This document shows positions 30,903-39,304 of a stretch of 52,533 nucleotides of DNA, one piece after another (position 1 is the stretch's first letter; every line of letters begins with the position of its first letter). Source of the DNA: JAUQQI01 sp040289115 (GTDB lineage Bacteria; Chloroflexota; Dehalococcoidia; JAUQQI01); assembly GCA_040289115.1 (NCBI GenBank), contig PSKS01000008.1:1-52533 (forward strand). Direction: 5' to 3'. The position numbers and the translations under genes were made by a program. Under the pieces are notes generated by a model. It saw nothing but the letters and a program-made list of their open reading frames with translations. It did not search any database and was not told the DNA's origin.

Positions 30903-32276
30903 ATGCCCGAAGCTGCCTTCCGAAGGCTACCGAGCGTCGACCGGCTGGCGGCCGACCCTAGAATTGCCGCCCAGCTCGGGGAACTCCCCAGGGGGCTGAT
31001 AGTTGACCTGGTGCGTCAGGAGCTGGCGGCGGCCCGGTCCGCGGTGGCCGCCGGTGCGCCCGTGCCCGATCCCAACTCGTTAGTTGAGCGGGTTATCCGG
31101 CGGGGCCTTGGCCTTTTGGTGCTTTCCCTTCAGCCGGTAATCAACGCTACGGGGGTGGTAATCCACACCAATCTGGGTCGGGCGCCCCTCAGCCGGGCGG
31201 CCCGGGCGGCCATCGACCGGGTGGCCCGGGGCTACTCTAACCTAGAGTTCGACCTGGAAACGGGCGAGCGGGGCCACCGGCACGCCCACCTGGAGGGGCT
31301 GCTTTGCCAGGTCACTGGGGCCGAAGCCGGCTTTGCGGTGAACAACAACGCCGCAGCCGTGCTCCTTGGGCTGATGGCCCTGGCCCAGGGCCGGGAGGTG
31401 GTGGTTTCCCGGGGCCAGGCGGTGGAAATCGGGGGTGGCTTTCGCATCCCGGATGTGCTGCGCCAGTCGGGGGCCCGGCTGGTGGAAGTGGGCACCACCA
31501 ACCGGACCTACTTGCGGGATTACGAGGCGGCCATCGGGCCGGAGACGGCGGCCGTCCTGCGGGTACACCGCAGCAACTTCCGGATCATCGGCTTCACGGC
31601 CGAGCCGGAGCTTAGGGAGCTGGCCGGCCTGGCCCACAGCCGTGGCGTCTGGCTCCTGGACGACCTTGGGAGCGGCTGTCTCATCGACACGACGCAGTTC
31701 GGCCTCCTCAAAGAGCCCCTCGTCCAGGAAAGTGTGGCGGCCGGGGCCGACCTTGTTTTCTTTTCCGCCGACAAGCTCCTGGGCGGACCCCAAGCCGGGG
31801 TAATTGTGGGTCGGCGGGAGCTGGTGGAAAGGCTGCGCCGGCATCCTCTGGCCCGGGCGGTGCGGATCGATAAGCTTTGCCTGGCCGGGCTGGCCGCAAC
31901 CCTCACCCATTACCTCAAGGGGGAAGCCCTTACGGAGGTCCCCGTCTGGTGGATGATTGCCCGCCCGGCAGAGGAGGTCCGGTTCAGGGCCGAAGCCTGG
32001 GCCGGAAAGGTCACCGGTCTTGGGATGGTGGAGGTGGTTCCCACCGAGTCGGCGGTGGGGGGCGGGAGTCTGCCGGGGGAAACTTTACCCTCCTTTGCGC
32101 TGGCTGTCCGGCCCCGGGATGGGGATGTGGTGGGGCTTGCCCGCCGGCTGCGCCTGGCCCACCCGGCGGTGGTGGGCCGGGTGGAGGCCAACCGACTCCT
32201 GTTAGATCCCCGCACGGTGCTGCCGGAGGATGACGAGGCCCTACTCGGGGTTTTGAGGGCTGCTCTCCCAGGCTGA
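30903..32276 (+). CDS. selA: L-seryl-tRNA(Sec) selenium transferase
   Basis: SelA converts Ser-tRNA(Sec) to Sec-tRNA(Sec) with selenophosphate. The 457-residue protein has LPSVDRLAADPRI, QPVINATGVVIHTNLGRAPLS, NLEFDLETGERGHRH, FAVNNNAAAVLLGLMAL, GGGFRIPDVLRQSGARLVEVGTTNRTYLRDYE, VHRSNFRIIGFT, the PLP-Asp LLDDLGSGCL and the PLP-Lys loop FSADKLLGGPQAGVIVG (usual SGDKL reads SADKL). All SelA hallmarks are present at normal length. selB, selC and selD are not in the window, and no adjacent selenoprotein is evident. It starts without a Shine-Dalgarno site. Confidence 0.95.
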   Translation: MPEAAFRRLPSVDRLAADPRIAAQLGELPRGLIVDLVRQELAAARSAVAAGAPVPDPNSLVERVIRRGLGLLVLSLQPVINATGVVIHTNLGRAPLSRAARAAIDRVARGYSNLEFDLETGERGHRHAHLEGLLCQVTGAEAGFAVNNNAAAVLLGLMALAQGREVVVSRGQAVEIGGGFRIPDVLRQSGARLVEVGTTNRTYLRDYEAAIGPETAAVLRVHRSNFRIIGFTAEPELRELAGLAHSRGVWLLDDLGSGCLIDTTQFGLLKEPLVQESVAAGADLVFFSADKLLGGPQAGVIVGRRELVERLRRHPLARAVRIDKLCLAGLAATLTHYLKGEALTEVPVWWMIARPAEEVRFRAEAWAGKVTGLGMVEVVPTESAVGGGSLPGETLPSFALAVRPRDGDVVGLARRLRLAHPAVVGRVEANRLLLDPRTVLPEDDEALLGVLRAALPG

Positions 32277-32304
32277 GGGCTGGGTCGGATATCCGACCCA
32301 GCCC
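32277..32304. terminator. Perfect 28-bp palindrome between selA and trxA
   Basis: Two 14-bp arms, GGGCTGGGTCGGAT and its exact complement, start at the base after the selA stop. In RNA this makes a very stable hairpin on either strand between convergent genes. No T-tract follows in either direction, so it is a U-less or processing-type terminator, or a dyad-binding site. Confidence 0.6.
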
Positions 32305-32333
32305 AGCAGGTTCAACTTGTGGGGCTTGGATCG

Positions 32334-32669
32334 TCAGGCGGTGAGAACCCGCTCGATCTCCTGTTTGAGCTGGGGCTTCGGGCGGGCACCGACGATGCGG
32401 CCCGCCTCCTGGCCGTTCTTGAAGATGAGGAGGGTGGGTATGCCCCGGATGCCGAACCGCATCGCCGTCTGCATGTTATCGTCGGTGTTAAGCTTGGCAA
32501 AGACTACCCTGCCGTCGTACTCGTTGGCCAGCTCCTCGATGATGGGGGCAATGAGTCGGCAGGGCTGACACCACGGTGCCCAAAAGTCGACGACGACCGG
32601 CTTTTCGCTCTTGAGGACAACCTCCTCGAAGTTCGAGTCGTTGACCTCGTTAATCAGGGTGGTTGCCAT
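32334..32669 (-). CDS. trxA: Thioredoxin
   Basis: A 111-residue cytoplasmic thioredoxin. PVVVDFWAPWCQPCRLIAPIIEELANEY carries the active-site WCQPC (WCGPC in classical TrxA), followed by AKLNTDDNMQTAMRFGIRGIPTLLIFKNG with the cis-Pro and ARPKPQLKQEIERVL. Gly to Gln in the motif changes redox potential but is seen in other thioredoxins. GGAGGT stands 6 nt before the ATG and TACAAT/GATAGC boxes lie in the 66-bp gap, so it has its own promoter separate from the UbiB gene upstream. Confidence 0.96.
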   Translation of the reverse strand: MATTLINEVNDSNFEEVVLKSEKPVVVDFWAPWCQPCRLIAPIIEELANEYDGRVVFAKLNTDDNMQTAMRFGIRGIPTLLIFKNGQEAGRIVGARPKPQLKQEIERVLTA

Positions 32670-32735
32670 TAAGGACCTCCGACCGAATGTTGCTTGCTAT
32701 CCAATATTGTAGCATTTTGGGAAAAGGGCCGTCTA

Positions 32736-34418
32736 TTAAAGCTTGCCAGTTCGCAAAACCGCAAGAATGAGCATCAGCATTAGGAAGCCAGCGAAAACCG
32801 CGGCCAGCAGACCCAGGACGGAGACCTCGAAGAGGCGGGGTCCAGGCCCGTTCTGGAGTAAAGCTACCGCCCCCAGGGTTGCCGCCGCCGTCACCAGGGC
32901 GAGGGCCAGCCGGTTGGCAACCGGCTCCAGCGACCCGGTGGTAAGCTCCGCTTCAGCCCGTTCCACCCGAACCGAAAGGTCCCCGGTGCTAAGTTGGCCA
33001 AGAACCCTATTTAAGCGGCCCGGCAGGGCGGCGGTGTTGAGGGCAATGTCGGTCAAGGTGGCGCTAAGCTGCCGGAGGATGCGGTCCGGGGCCAGCCTTT
33101 CTTCCAGCATTTGGCGGGCAAAGGGCTCGGCCACATCAGCCACGCTGATGGACGGGTCGAGGGTGATGAGGATACCTTCGGTGGTCATTAGGGTTTTGGC
33201 CAGCAGGCTGAGGTCCGGCGGAAGTCGGAGCCGATATCTGTAGGCTAAGTTAAGGCTCTCTTCCACGGCGTGGCCGAATCGGACCTCCCTTATGGGGACC
33301 CCGTAGTATCGCCGGATCAGCCGGGAAAGCTCGTACCGGAGGCGGTTGAGGTCCACCCGGCCCCGGAAAAAGCTAAGCTCCACCAGCCGCCGAACCAGTT
33401 CGTCTGGGTCCTGACGAGCCACCGCCAGGGCGATTTCGACCAGTTGCTCCCGGAGGCGCGGGTCTAAGTAGCCGACGACCCCGAAGTCCATAAAGGTCAC
33501 CCGGCCCTCCGGGCTTATAAAAATGTTGCCGGGGTGGGGGTCGGCGTGGAAGAAGCCGTGTCTGAGGACCTGGGTGAGCATCACCTCGGCGAAACGGCGG
33601 GCAACCTTGGGCGGGTCGTGGCCGGCGGCCCGCAGGCCCCCAATGTCGGTGATTTTTACCCCCTGGACCCGTTCCAAGGTCAGGACCCGGCGGGTGGTGT
33701 GGGACCAGACCACTTCGGGGATGTGAACCCGGGGGTCGTCGGCAAAGTTGGCCCGGATCCGGTCAGCGTGGTGGCCTTCCAGCCGGAAGTCGAGCTCCGC
33801 CCGGATGGTGTGGGCGAACTCTTCGGCTACCTCGCTTAGGGCGTAGATTTTACCCAGCTCGGTGCGCCGCTCCAAAAGCACGGCCAGGTCGTGGAGAATG
33901 GCCAGGTCGGCCTCGATCCGGGCCTCGATTCCGGGCCGCTGGACCTTGACAACCACCGGCCGGCCGTCGGGCAATACCGCCGGGTGAACCTGGGCCAGGG
34001 AGGCTGCGGCGATGGGTTCGGGGTCGAACTGGGCAAAAAGGTCGGCCAGGGGCGCCCCAAGCTCGGTCTCAACCACTGGCCGCACCTGCTCGAAGTCCAC
34101 CGGGGGCACGGCATCCTGGAGCTTTTCCAGCTCCCGGGCCAGGGCCGGGGGGATCAGGTCCCGGCGAGCGCTCAAAAACTGGCCCAGTTTGATGGCGGTA
34201 GGCCCCAGCTCTTCCAGGACCAGTCGGACCCGCTCGGCGGCGGTTAAATGGACCATCCCGTCCGGGGAGCGGCGGAAGAGGCGGCGCCGCCACGAAATAA
34301 GGTAGTCCAGGCCGACTTGGTCGACCAGGTAACCGAAGCCGTGGCGAAAGAGGACATTAGCCACCTCCCGATACCGGCCGGCCTGCCGATAGGCAGTGGT
34401 GATGGGTCTCAAGAACAT
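32736..34418 (-). CDS. UbiB/ABC1 family atypical kinase
   Basis: A 560-residue UbiB-like protein (ADCK/ABC1 family). The family KxGQ motif is in GPTAIKLGQFLSARRDLIP, then EKLQDAVPP, the lysine VVVKVQRPGIEARIEADL, the catalytic loop HADPHPGNIFI and FMDFGVVG. Two membrane helices close the C-terminus (about 505-555). In proteobacteria UbiB supports quinone synthesis; in other bacteria its role is uncertain. I start at ATG 34418 behind GAGAG, with TATAAG 18 nt upstream on this strand; TTG 34430 is possible. Confidence 0.92.
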   Translation of the reverse strand: MFLRPITTAYRQAGRYREVANVLFRHGFGYLVDQVGLDYLISWRRRLFRRSPDGMVHLTAAERVRLVLEELGPTAIKLGQFLSARRDLIPPALARELEKLQDAVPPVDFEQVRPVVETELGAPLADLFAQFDPEPIAAASLAQVHPAVLPDGRPVVVKVQRPGIEARIEADLAILHDLAVLLERRTELGKIYALSEVAEEFAHTIRAELDFRLEGHHADRIRANFADDPRVHIPEVVWSHTTRRVLTLERVQGVKITDIGGLRAAGHDPPKVARRFAEVMLTQVLRHGFFHADPHPGNIFISPEGRVTFMDFGVVGYLDPRLREQLVEIALAVARQDPDELVRRLVELSFFRGRVDLNRLRYELSRLIRRYYGVPIREVRFGHAVEESLNLAYRYRLRLPPDLSLLAKTLMTTEGILITLDPSISVADVAEPFARQMLEERLAPDRILRQLSATLTDIALNTAALPGRLNRVLGQLSTGDLSVRVERAEAELTTGSLEPVANRLALALVTAAATLGAVALLQNGPGPRLFEVSVLGLLAAVFAGFLMLMLILAVLRTGKL

Positions 34419-34563
34419 CTCGGCTCTCAATCGGCCTTATATGCCGATTCGGCCGCCGCTGTCAACTGCACGGCTTGGAAATCCCAACTGGGGATAGGAC
34501 TGGGCAATCGGGCCGGGCTTCGATATTTTTAAGAGGGTTCAAAATGATGGCGAAAGCCGCATA

Positions 34564-34791
34564 ATGTCGCTTACTGTTAGCTACTTTGAAAACTACTTCG
34601 ACCAGGTGATGGGGACCGCCGCCAAGGTCCGAATGCGGCCGGCCATCCGGGAGTGGCTTGAGGGTCAGGGATTCCGACCTATCGACCCACTGGTGGCCTG
34701 GTCCATTAGCGAAGTTGCGGAGTCTGACGGCGCTGCCCGGGCTGATGGACCTACCAAGCAGGTCTGGGTGGTCATGTCGGCCAAGGCCTAG
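34564..34791 (+). CDS. Hypothetical 75-residue protein
   Basis: This is a small frame in an otherwise empty 433-bp stretch between the UbiB gene and rpmB. The product (MSLTVSYFENYFDQVMGTAAKVRMRPAIREWL... VVMSAKA) is soluble, natural in composition and matches no family I recognise. Its ATG overlaps the stop of a six-codon frame (34544-34564, MMAKAA) that has AGAGG 7 nt upstream, so it might be translated by coupling. There is no ribosome site of its own. It could also be spurious; third positions are less GC-rich than in neighbours. Confidence 0.4.
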   Translation: MSLTVSYFENYFDQVMGTAAKVRMRPAIREWLEGQGFRPIDPLVAWSISEVAESDGAARADGPTKQVWVVMSAKA

Positions 34792-34827
34792 GCCAAGCCG
34801 GCGGGTATCGGCTTTGAGGCGGTGTGG

Positions 34828-34833
34828 TATAAT
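34828..34833 (+). promoter_or_regulatory. rpmB promoter -10 box
   Basis: TATAAT 18 nt before the rpmB ATG gives a leader of about 12 nt (GACGGTGACTTAGG region) with only a weak ribosome site. No clear -35 is seen. Confidence 0.6.
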
Positions 34834-34851
34834 TGCGGACGGTGACTTAGG

Positions 34852-35040
34852 ATGGCACAGTGCGATTTCTGCGGCAAGCATCGGTCTTTCGGCCGGAACG
34901 TAAGCCACTCGAAGCATCGGACGCCCCGGGACTGGGAGCCTAACGTTCAGTACCGGCGCCTGGTAATTGGCGGTGTGGCCCAGCGGGTTCACATCTGCAC
35001 CCGCTGCCTCCGGACCCTCTCCCGCAAGGGCCAGATTTAG
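34852..35040 (+). CDS. rpmB: 50S ribosomal protein L28 (zinc-binding type)
   Basis: A 62-residue L28. It starts MAQCDFCGKHRSFGRNVSHSKHRTPR, typical of L28, and ends VHICTRCLRTLSRKGQI. The paired CxxC motifs (4/7 and near the C-terminus) mark the zinc-containing form. It is a single-gene unit with its own TATAAT, and its TAG shares the 4-bp TTAG with the stop of rpe on the other strand. Confidence 0.95.
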   Translation: MAQCDFCGKHRSFGRNVSHSKHRTPRDWEPNVQYRRLVIGGVAQRVHICTRCLRTLSRKGQI

Positions 35041-35699
35041 GTCCCGGCCCGCACCGCCGCCCTTAACTGCTCGGCTGCGGCTTTTGGTGAAACCCGCGGG
35101 TTGAAGATGGCCGAAGCTGCCACCAGGATATCGGCGCCAGCTTCGCAGACGGACCGGGCATTGGTGGGGTTTATCCCACCGTCCACCTCAATCTCCACCG
35201 GCAGCCCCGCATTTTCGATGAGGCGGCGCAGCCGGCGGACCCGCCCCAGGCTCCGGGGCAGGAAGGCCTGGCCGGCATAGCCCGGGTCCACCGACATCAC
35301 CAGCACCACGTCCACCTCTTCGAGGAGGTCGGTCAAAATCTCCACGGGCGTGCCCGGGTTTATGGCGATGCCGGCCCGCCGCCCGGACTCCCGAATCAGT
35401 CGGGCCAGCCGGTGGGGGTGGGCCGTGGCCTCCCAGTGGAAGGTCACCAAGTCGGCCCCGGCCTCGATGAACTTCTCCGCCTGAGATTCGGGCCGCTTTA
35501 CCATCAGGTGGACGTCGAAGGGCTGGTCGAACCGGGGCCTTAAGCTGGCGACGATGGGTACCCCAAAGCTTATCTGGGGCACAAAAAGCCCGTCCATGAC
35601 GTCGAAGTGGACCCAGTCGCAGCCGCCGGCGATGGCCTCCCGGACCTGCTCCTCAAGCCGGCCGAAATCCGCCGAAAGGATGGATGCCGCCAGCTTCAT
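35037..35699 (-). CDS. rpe: Ribulose-phosphate 3-epimerase
   Basis: Rpe interconverts ribulose-5-P and xylulose-5-P in the pentose phosphate route. The 220-residue TIM barrel has LAASILSADFGRLEEQV, WVHFDVMDGLFVPQISFG, FDVHLMVKRPE, VLVMSVDPGYAGQAFLPRSLGRV and VEIEVDGGINPTNA with the metal-binding His/Asp set. The ATG overlaps the stop of the MMPL gene (ATGA), so the two are coupled. Confidence 0.96.
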   Translation of the reverse strand: MKLAASILSADFGRLEEQVREAIAGGCDWVHFDVMDGLFVPQISFGVPIVASLRPRFDQPFDVHLMVKRPESQAEKFIEAGADLVTFHWEATAHPHRLARLIRESGRRAGIAINPGTPVEILTDLLEEVDVVLVMSVDPGYAGQAFLPRSLGRVRRLRRLIENAGLPVEIEVDGGINPTNARSVCEAGADILVAASAIFNPRVSPKAAAEQLRAAVRAGT

Positions 35700-37888
35700 G
35701 GCTTTTCCGGGTAATTTTTAGCCCGTTTTATCCAGGGGAGCCACCAGTTCCAGTGCCCCAGTAAGGCCATCGTCGCCGGCACCAGTAGGGCCCGGACAAT
35801 ACTGGCATCCAGGGCAATAGCAATGGCCAGGCCGACCCCCATCTGTTTGATGGTAAGGAGTCCCCCGAGGCTGAAGGAGAGGGCCACAATAATCAAAATA
35901 AACGCCGCGCTGGTGACGATCCGGCCCGTCTTCTCCAGCCCGGCCGCCACCGCCCCGTTGTTGTCGCCGGTCTGCAGGTACTCTTCCCGAACCCGGCTCA
36001 GCAGAAACACCTCGTAGTCCATACTGAGGCCGAAAAGGACGCAGAACATGAGCACCGGCACGATAGCATCCACCCAACCGGTGGAGGTGTAGTTAAGCAG
36101 GCTAGTAAGTCGCCCGTCCTGAAAGATTAAAACCAGCGCCCCGTAGGCGCCCAGAATGGACAAGGTATTCATTATGACGGCCTTAAGGGGAAGGACGGCC
36201 GACCGGAAGGTTACCAGCAGCACCACGTACATAAGGGCCAGGACAAAGCCCACCGCCTTGGGGAAATCCTCATAGAGCCGGGCAATAAAGTCCCGCTCGC
36301 CGGCACTCTGCCCCCCCACCAGGAGCTCCCAGCCGTTGGGCACCGGCAGAGCCTGAAGGCGCTCCGCCAGCTCCCGGGCCGCTTGCGAGCTCGGCGGGTC
36401 CTTCGGCACCACCCGGAAAACGAAGACGTCATCCCGGTAAAAACGGCTTATTGCCGCCGAAAGCTGAGGGTCCGGCCGGACCGTCTGAAGGGCTAAAATT
36501 TGCCCCAGGCGGGCCGGGTCAGCCCCAGGAACTAAGGTTGTAAGCCCCTGGACCTGGTCCACGCCGGGATCCGCGGCAAGCTTTTGGGTTAGCTCGAAGA
36601 GACGGTTTAACTTCTCCTGAGTCAACCAAGGCGAGCCGGTCCTGACCACGACCAGCAGGGGCGACGCCTCCTGTTCCGGAACCTCGGCGCGGAAAAGCTC
36701 CCAACCGATGCGGGATGGGTTGTGAGCCGGAAGGTTCTCGACCCCGGGCACCCCCACCTCCATTCGCCGGACCGGCGAGGCCAGCCCCAGGAGCAGGACG
36801 GTCACCAGGATGAATACCAGCACCGCCCACCTGACCACCCGCCGGGCGAGAGTCCCCCACAGGCGCTCCGTCGCCTGGGGCCGGGCCAGCGTCAGCAGGT
36901 TGATCCTCGCACCGAGAATCCCCAGCAGTGCAGGAAGGAGGGTGAGGGCAGCCCCGATGGAGACGGCCACCACGATGGCCCCGGCCAGGCCGATGGACTG
37001 GATAAACCTGAATCCCACCCAAAGCAGGCCGCTCAGGCCGATCATTACCGCAAGGCCCGAAAAGAGGATGGCCTCGCCGGCCGTCTCGATCGTCCGGGCC
37101 AGGGCTTCCGGCAAGGGGTGGACGGCCAGCTCCTCCCGGAAGCGGCTCACGATGAGCAGCGAATAGTCGATGGCCACGCCCAGGCCGACCATCGAGGCGG
37201 TGTTAAGGGCGAAGACGGAGATGTCGGTGAGGTGGCCAAGACCGTAGAGGGCGGCCAGGGTGATGGTGACGGCTACCAGCCCGACCGCCAGGGGCATCAG
37301 GGAGGCCACCACCGAACCGAAGACAAAGAGCAGGATGACCATCGCGATGGGAAAAGTGTAAAACTCGGCCCGGCGCAGGTCCTCCTCCGTCACGTCGGTG
37401 AAGGCCCGGTAAACCGCCGGTCCCCCGGTCAGGTAGCCCTGAATCCGGCCGTCCGGAGGCAGACTCGCTGCAAGGACGGCCCGGACTTCGGGGACAAGGT
37501 TCATCGCCTGGTCCAGGGAGGCGTCCAGATTCACCATCAGATACAGGGACCGCCCGGCCCGGCCGGTCTGGGGCTCCGAAACCGACTTGACAGTGGGTAG
37601 GGTGCGAAGCCGGTTGGATAGCTGGTCAGCCGTCTCCTTAAGTTGGGGGTCGGATGCGCCACCCGGTCCCGTCAATACAACGATAACCACCTCTCGGGGG
37701 GCATCGAATTTTTCGACCAGGATATCCCGGGCCCGGAGGGCCGGGCTGCTCGCCACCTCAATGCCCCCAGGCTTCAGGATCGCGGGGGCCTGGGGGGCAA
37801 AGAGGGCCCCGACGGCCAGCAAAAGGACCCAGCCGACCAGCACCGGGTAGCGGAACCGATAAACTAGGTAGGCCAGGATGCGGAGCAT
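35696..37888 (-). CDS. MMPL/RND family transporter
   Basis: A 730-residue membrane protein with about twelve helices arranged as two repeats, each with a large outer loop, the MMPL/YdfJ layout. Seen are FGSVVASLMPLAVGLVAVTITLAALYGLGHLTDISVFALNTASMVGLGVAIDYSLLIVSRFREEL and, in repeat 2, VPVLMFCVLFGLSMDYEVFLLSRVREEY, with the Asp-Tyr pairs of the proton relay in both. Substrates of such exporters range from lipids to drugs; none is indicated here. It starts at ATG 37888 just after argH and overlaps rpe. Confidence 0.92.
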   Translation of the reverse strand: MLRILAYLVYRFRYPVLVGWVLLLAVGALFAPQAPAILKPGGIEVASSPALRARDILVEKFDAPREVVIVVLTGPGGASDPQLKETADQLSNRLRTLPTVKSVSEPQTGRAGRSLYLMVNLDASLDQAMNLVPEVRAVLAASLPPDGRIQGYLTGGPAVYRAFTDVTEEDLRRAEFYTFPIAMVILLFVFGSVVASLMPLAVGLVAVTITLAALYGLGHLTDISVFALNTASMVGLGVAIDYSLLIVSRFREELAVHPLPEALARTIETAGEAILFSGLAVMIGLSGLLWVGFRFIQSIGLAGAIVVAVSIGAALTLLPALLGILGARINLLTLARPQATERLWGTLARRVVRWAVLVFILVTVLLLGLASPVRRMEVGVPGVENLPAHNPSRIGWELFRAEVPEQEASPLLVVVRTGSPWLTQEKLNRLFELTQKLAADPGVDQVQGLTTLVPGADPARLGQILALQTVRPDPQLSAAISRFYRDDVFVFRVVPKDPPSSQAARELAERLQALPVPNGWELLVGGQSAGERDFIARLYEDFPKAVGFVLALMYVVLLVTFRSAVLPLKAVIMNTLSILGAYGALVLIFQDGRLTSLLNYTSTGWVDAIVPVLMFCVLFGLSMDYEVFLLSRVREEYLQTGDNNGAVAAGLEKTGRIVTSAAFILIIVALSFSLGGLLTIKQMGVGLAIAIALDASIVRALLVPATMALLGHWNWWLPWIKRAKNYPEKP

Positions 37889-37906
37889 CTTTAGGTTGGG
37901 TCAGGC

Positions 37907-39301
37907 TCAGCCGCCGGCTGGCCGCCGGTCGGCGGCCAGCCGAGCCCGGGCCTCGGCCAGGGCCGCCCGGACCCGGCCGGGAGCTGTTCCACCGGGCACA
38001 TTCCGGGCCGCCACGGCCCTCTCTACGGTTATATCAAACACATCCGCGGCGAACTTCTCGGAAAATCTTCGGTATTCTTCCAACGTAAGCTCACCAAACG
38101 CCTTGCGCTGGGCGGCCGCGTACTTTACCAGCCGACCGACGACCTGGTGGGCCTCCCGAAAGGGCACCCCCTTCGCCACAAGATAGTCGGCCAGGTCGGT
38201 GGCCAGCGCGTAGCTTTCTTCGGCCGCTCGGGCCAGCCTGGCCCGGTTAACCTTAAGGGTGGCCAGCATCCCGGCCATCAGGGGCAGGCAGGCCAGGACC
38301 GTATCCACCGTGTCGAAGAGGGGCTCTTTATCTTCCTGGAGGTCCCGGTTATAGGCCAGAGGAAGGCCCTTAAGGACCACTAGCAGCCCCTGCAGGTGGC
38401 CGTAGACCCGGCCGGTTTTGGCCCGGATAAGCTCGGCCACGTCGGGGTTCTTTTTCTGGGGCATGATGCTGCTGCCGGTGGCGTAGGCGTCGTCGATTTC
38501 GATAAACCCGAACTCGGCACTGCTCCATAAGACCAGCTCCTCGGCCAGGCGGGAAAGATGCATCATCAAGATGGCCGAGGCGCTCAGATAATCTAGGATA
38601 AAATCCCGGTCCGAGACGGCGTCAATGCTGTTACGGCTTATCCGGCTGAATCCCAGTTCCCGGGCAAGGAACTCCCTGTCAATGGGGTAGGGAACCCCGG
38701 CCAGGGCCCCACTCCCCAGGGGCAGAACGTCCGTCCGCCGGTAGGCGTCGGTGTAGCGGTCTAGGTCCCGGTCCAGCATCTCGTAGTAGGCCAGGAAATG
38801 GTGGGCCAGCAAGATAGGCTGCGCCCGCTGGAGGTGGGTGTAGCCCGGGGCTACGGTCTCCAGGTGGGCCTCGGCCAGGTTGAGAAGGACCCCCTGGAGG
38901 GCCCGAACCTGGTCGGCCGTCTGGCAGATGATTTCTTTTAGATAAAGCCGCAGGTCCAGGGCGACCTGGTCGTTGCGGGAGCGGGCGGTGTGGAGCCGGC
39001 CGGCCGCTTCCCCGATCTTTTCCCGGAGGCGGGCCTCGATATTGAGATGGATGTCCTCCAGCTCGGGCCGAAAGGGGAATTCTCCCCGCTCGATCTCGGC
39101 CCGGATCTCTTCAAGGCCCTTGACGATGCGGTCGCAGTCTTCGGCCGAAATTATACCCTGCCGGGCCAGCATCCGGGCGTGGGCAATGCTCCCGGCAATA
39201 TCGTGCCGGTACAGCCGCCGGTCGAAGTCGACGGAGGCCGTGAATTTTAAAACCTGCTCGGCCGGGGGCGTTTCGAACCGGCCGCCCCAAGCGGTGACCA
39301 T
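37907..39301 (-). CDS. argH: Argininosuccinate lyase
   Basis: The last step of arginine synthesis. The 464-residue protein has WGGRFETPPAEQVLKFTASVDFDRRLY, HTARSRNDQVALDLRLYLK, GYTHLQRAQPILLAHHFLAY and the signature loop GSSIMPQKKNPDVAELIRAKTGRVYG with the catalytic serine. Normal length, no odd residues. It lies 3 bp after argG and is surely in the same operon. Confidence 0.97.
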   Translation of the reverse strand: MVTAWGGRFETPPAEQVLKFTASVDFDRRLYRHDIAGSIAHARMLARQGIISAEDCDRIVKGLEEIRAEIERGEFPFRPELEDIHLNIEARLREKIGEAAGRLHTARSRNDQVALDLRLYLKEIICQTADQVRALQGVLLNLAEAHLETVAPGYTHLQRAQPILLAHHFLAYYEMLDRDLDRYTDAYRRTDVLPLGSGALAGVPYPIDREFLARELGFSRISRNSIDAVSDRDFILDYLSASAILMMHLSRLAEELVLWSSAEFGFIEIDDAYATGSSIMPQKKNPDVAELIRAKTGRVYGHLQGLLVVLKGLPLAYNRDLQEDKEPLFDTVDTVLACLPLMAGMLATLKVNRARLARAAEESYALATDLADYLVAKGVPFREAHQVVGRLVKYAAAQRKAFGELTLEEYRRFSEKFAADVFDITVERAVAARNVPGGTAPGRVRAALAEARARLAADRRPAGG

Positions 39302-39304
39302 GGC

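Noticed and set aside
36722..37600. 292-codon rightward open frame
   Set aside because: Shadow of the MMPL transporter gene; composition is Gly/Gln/Asp-rich low complexity.
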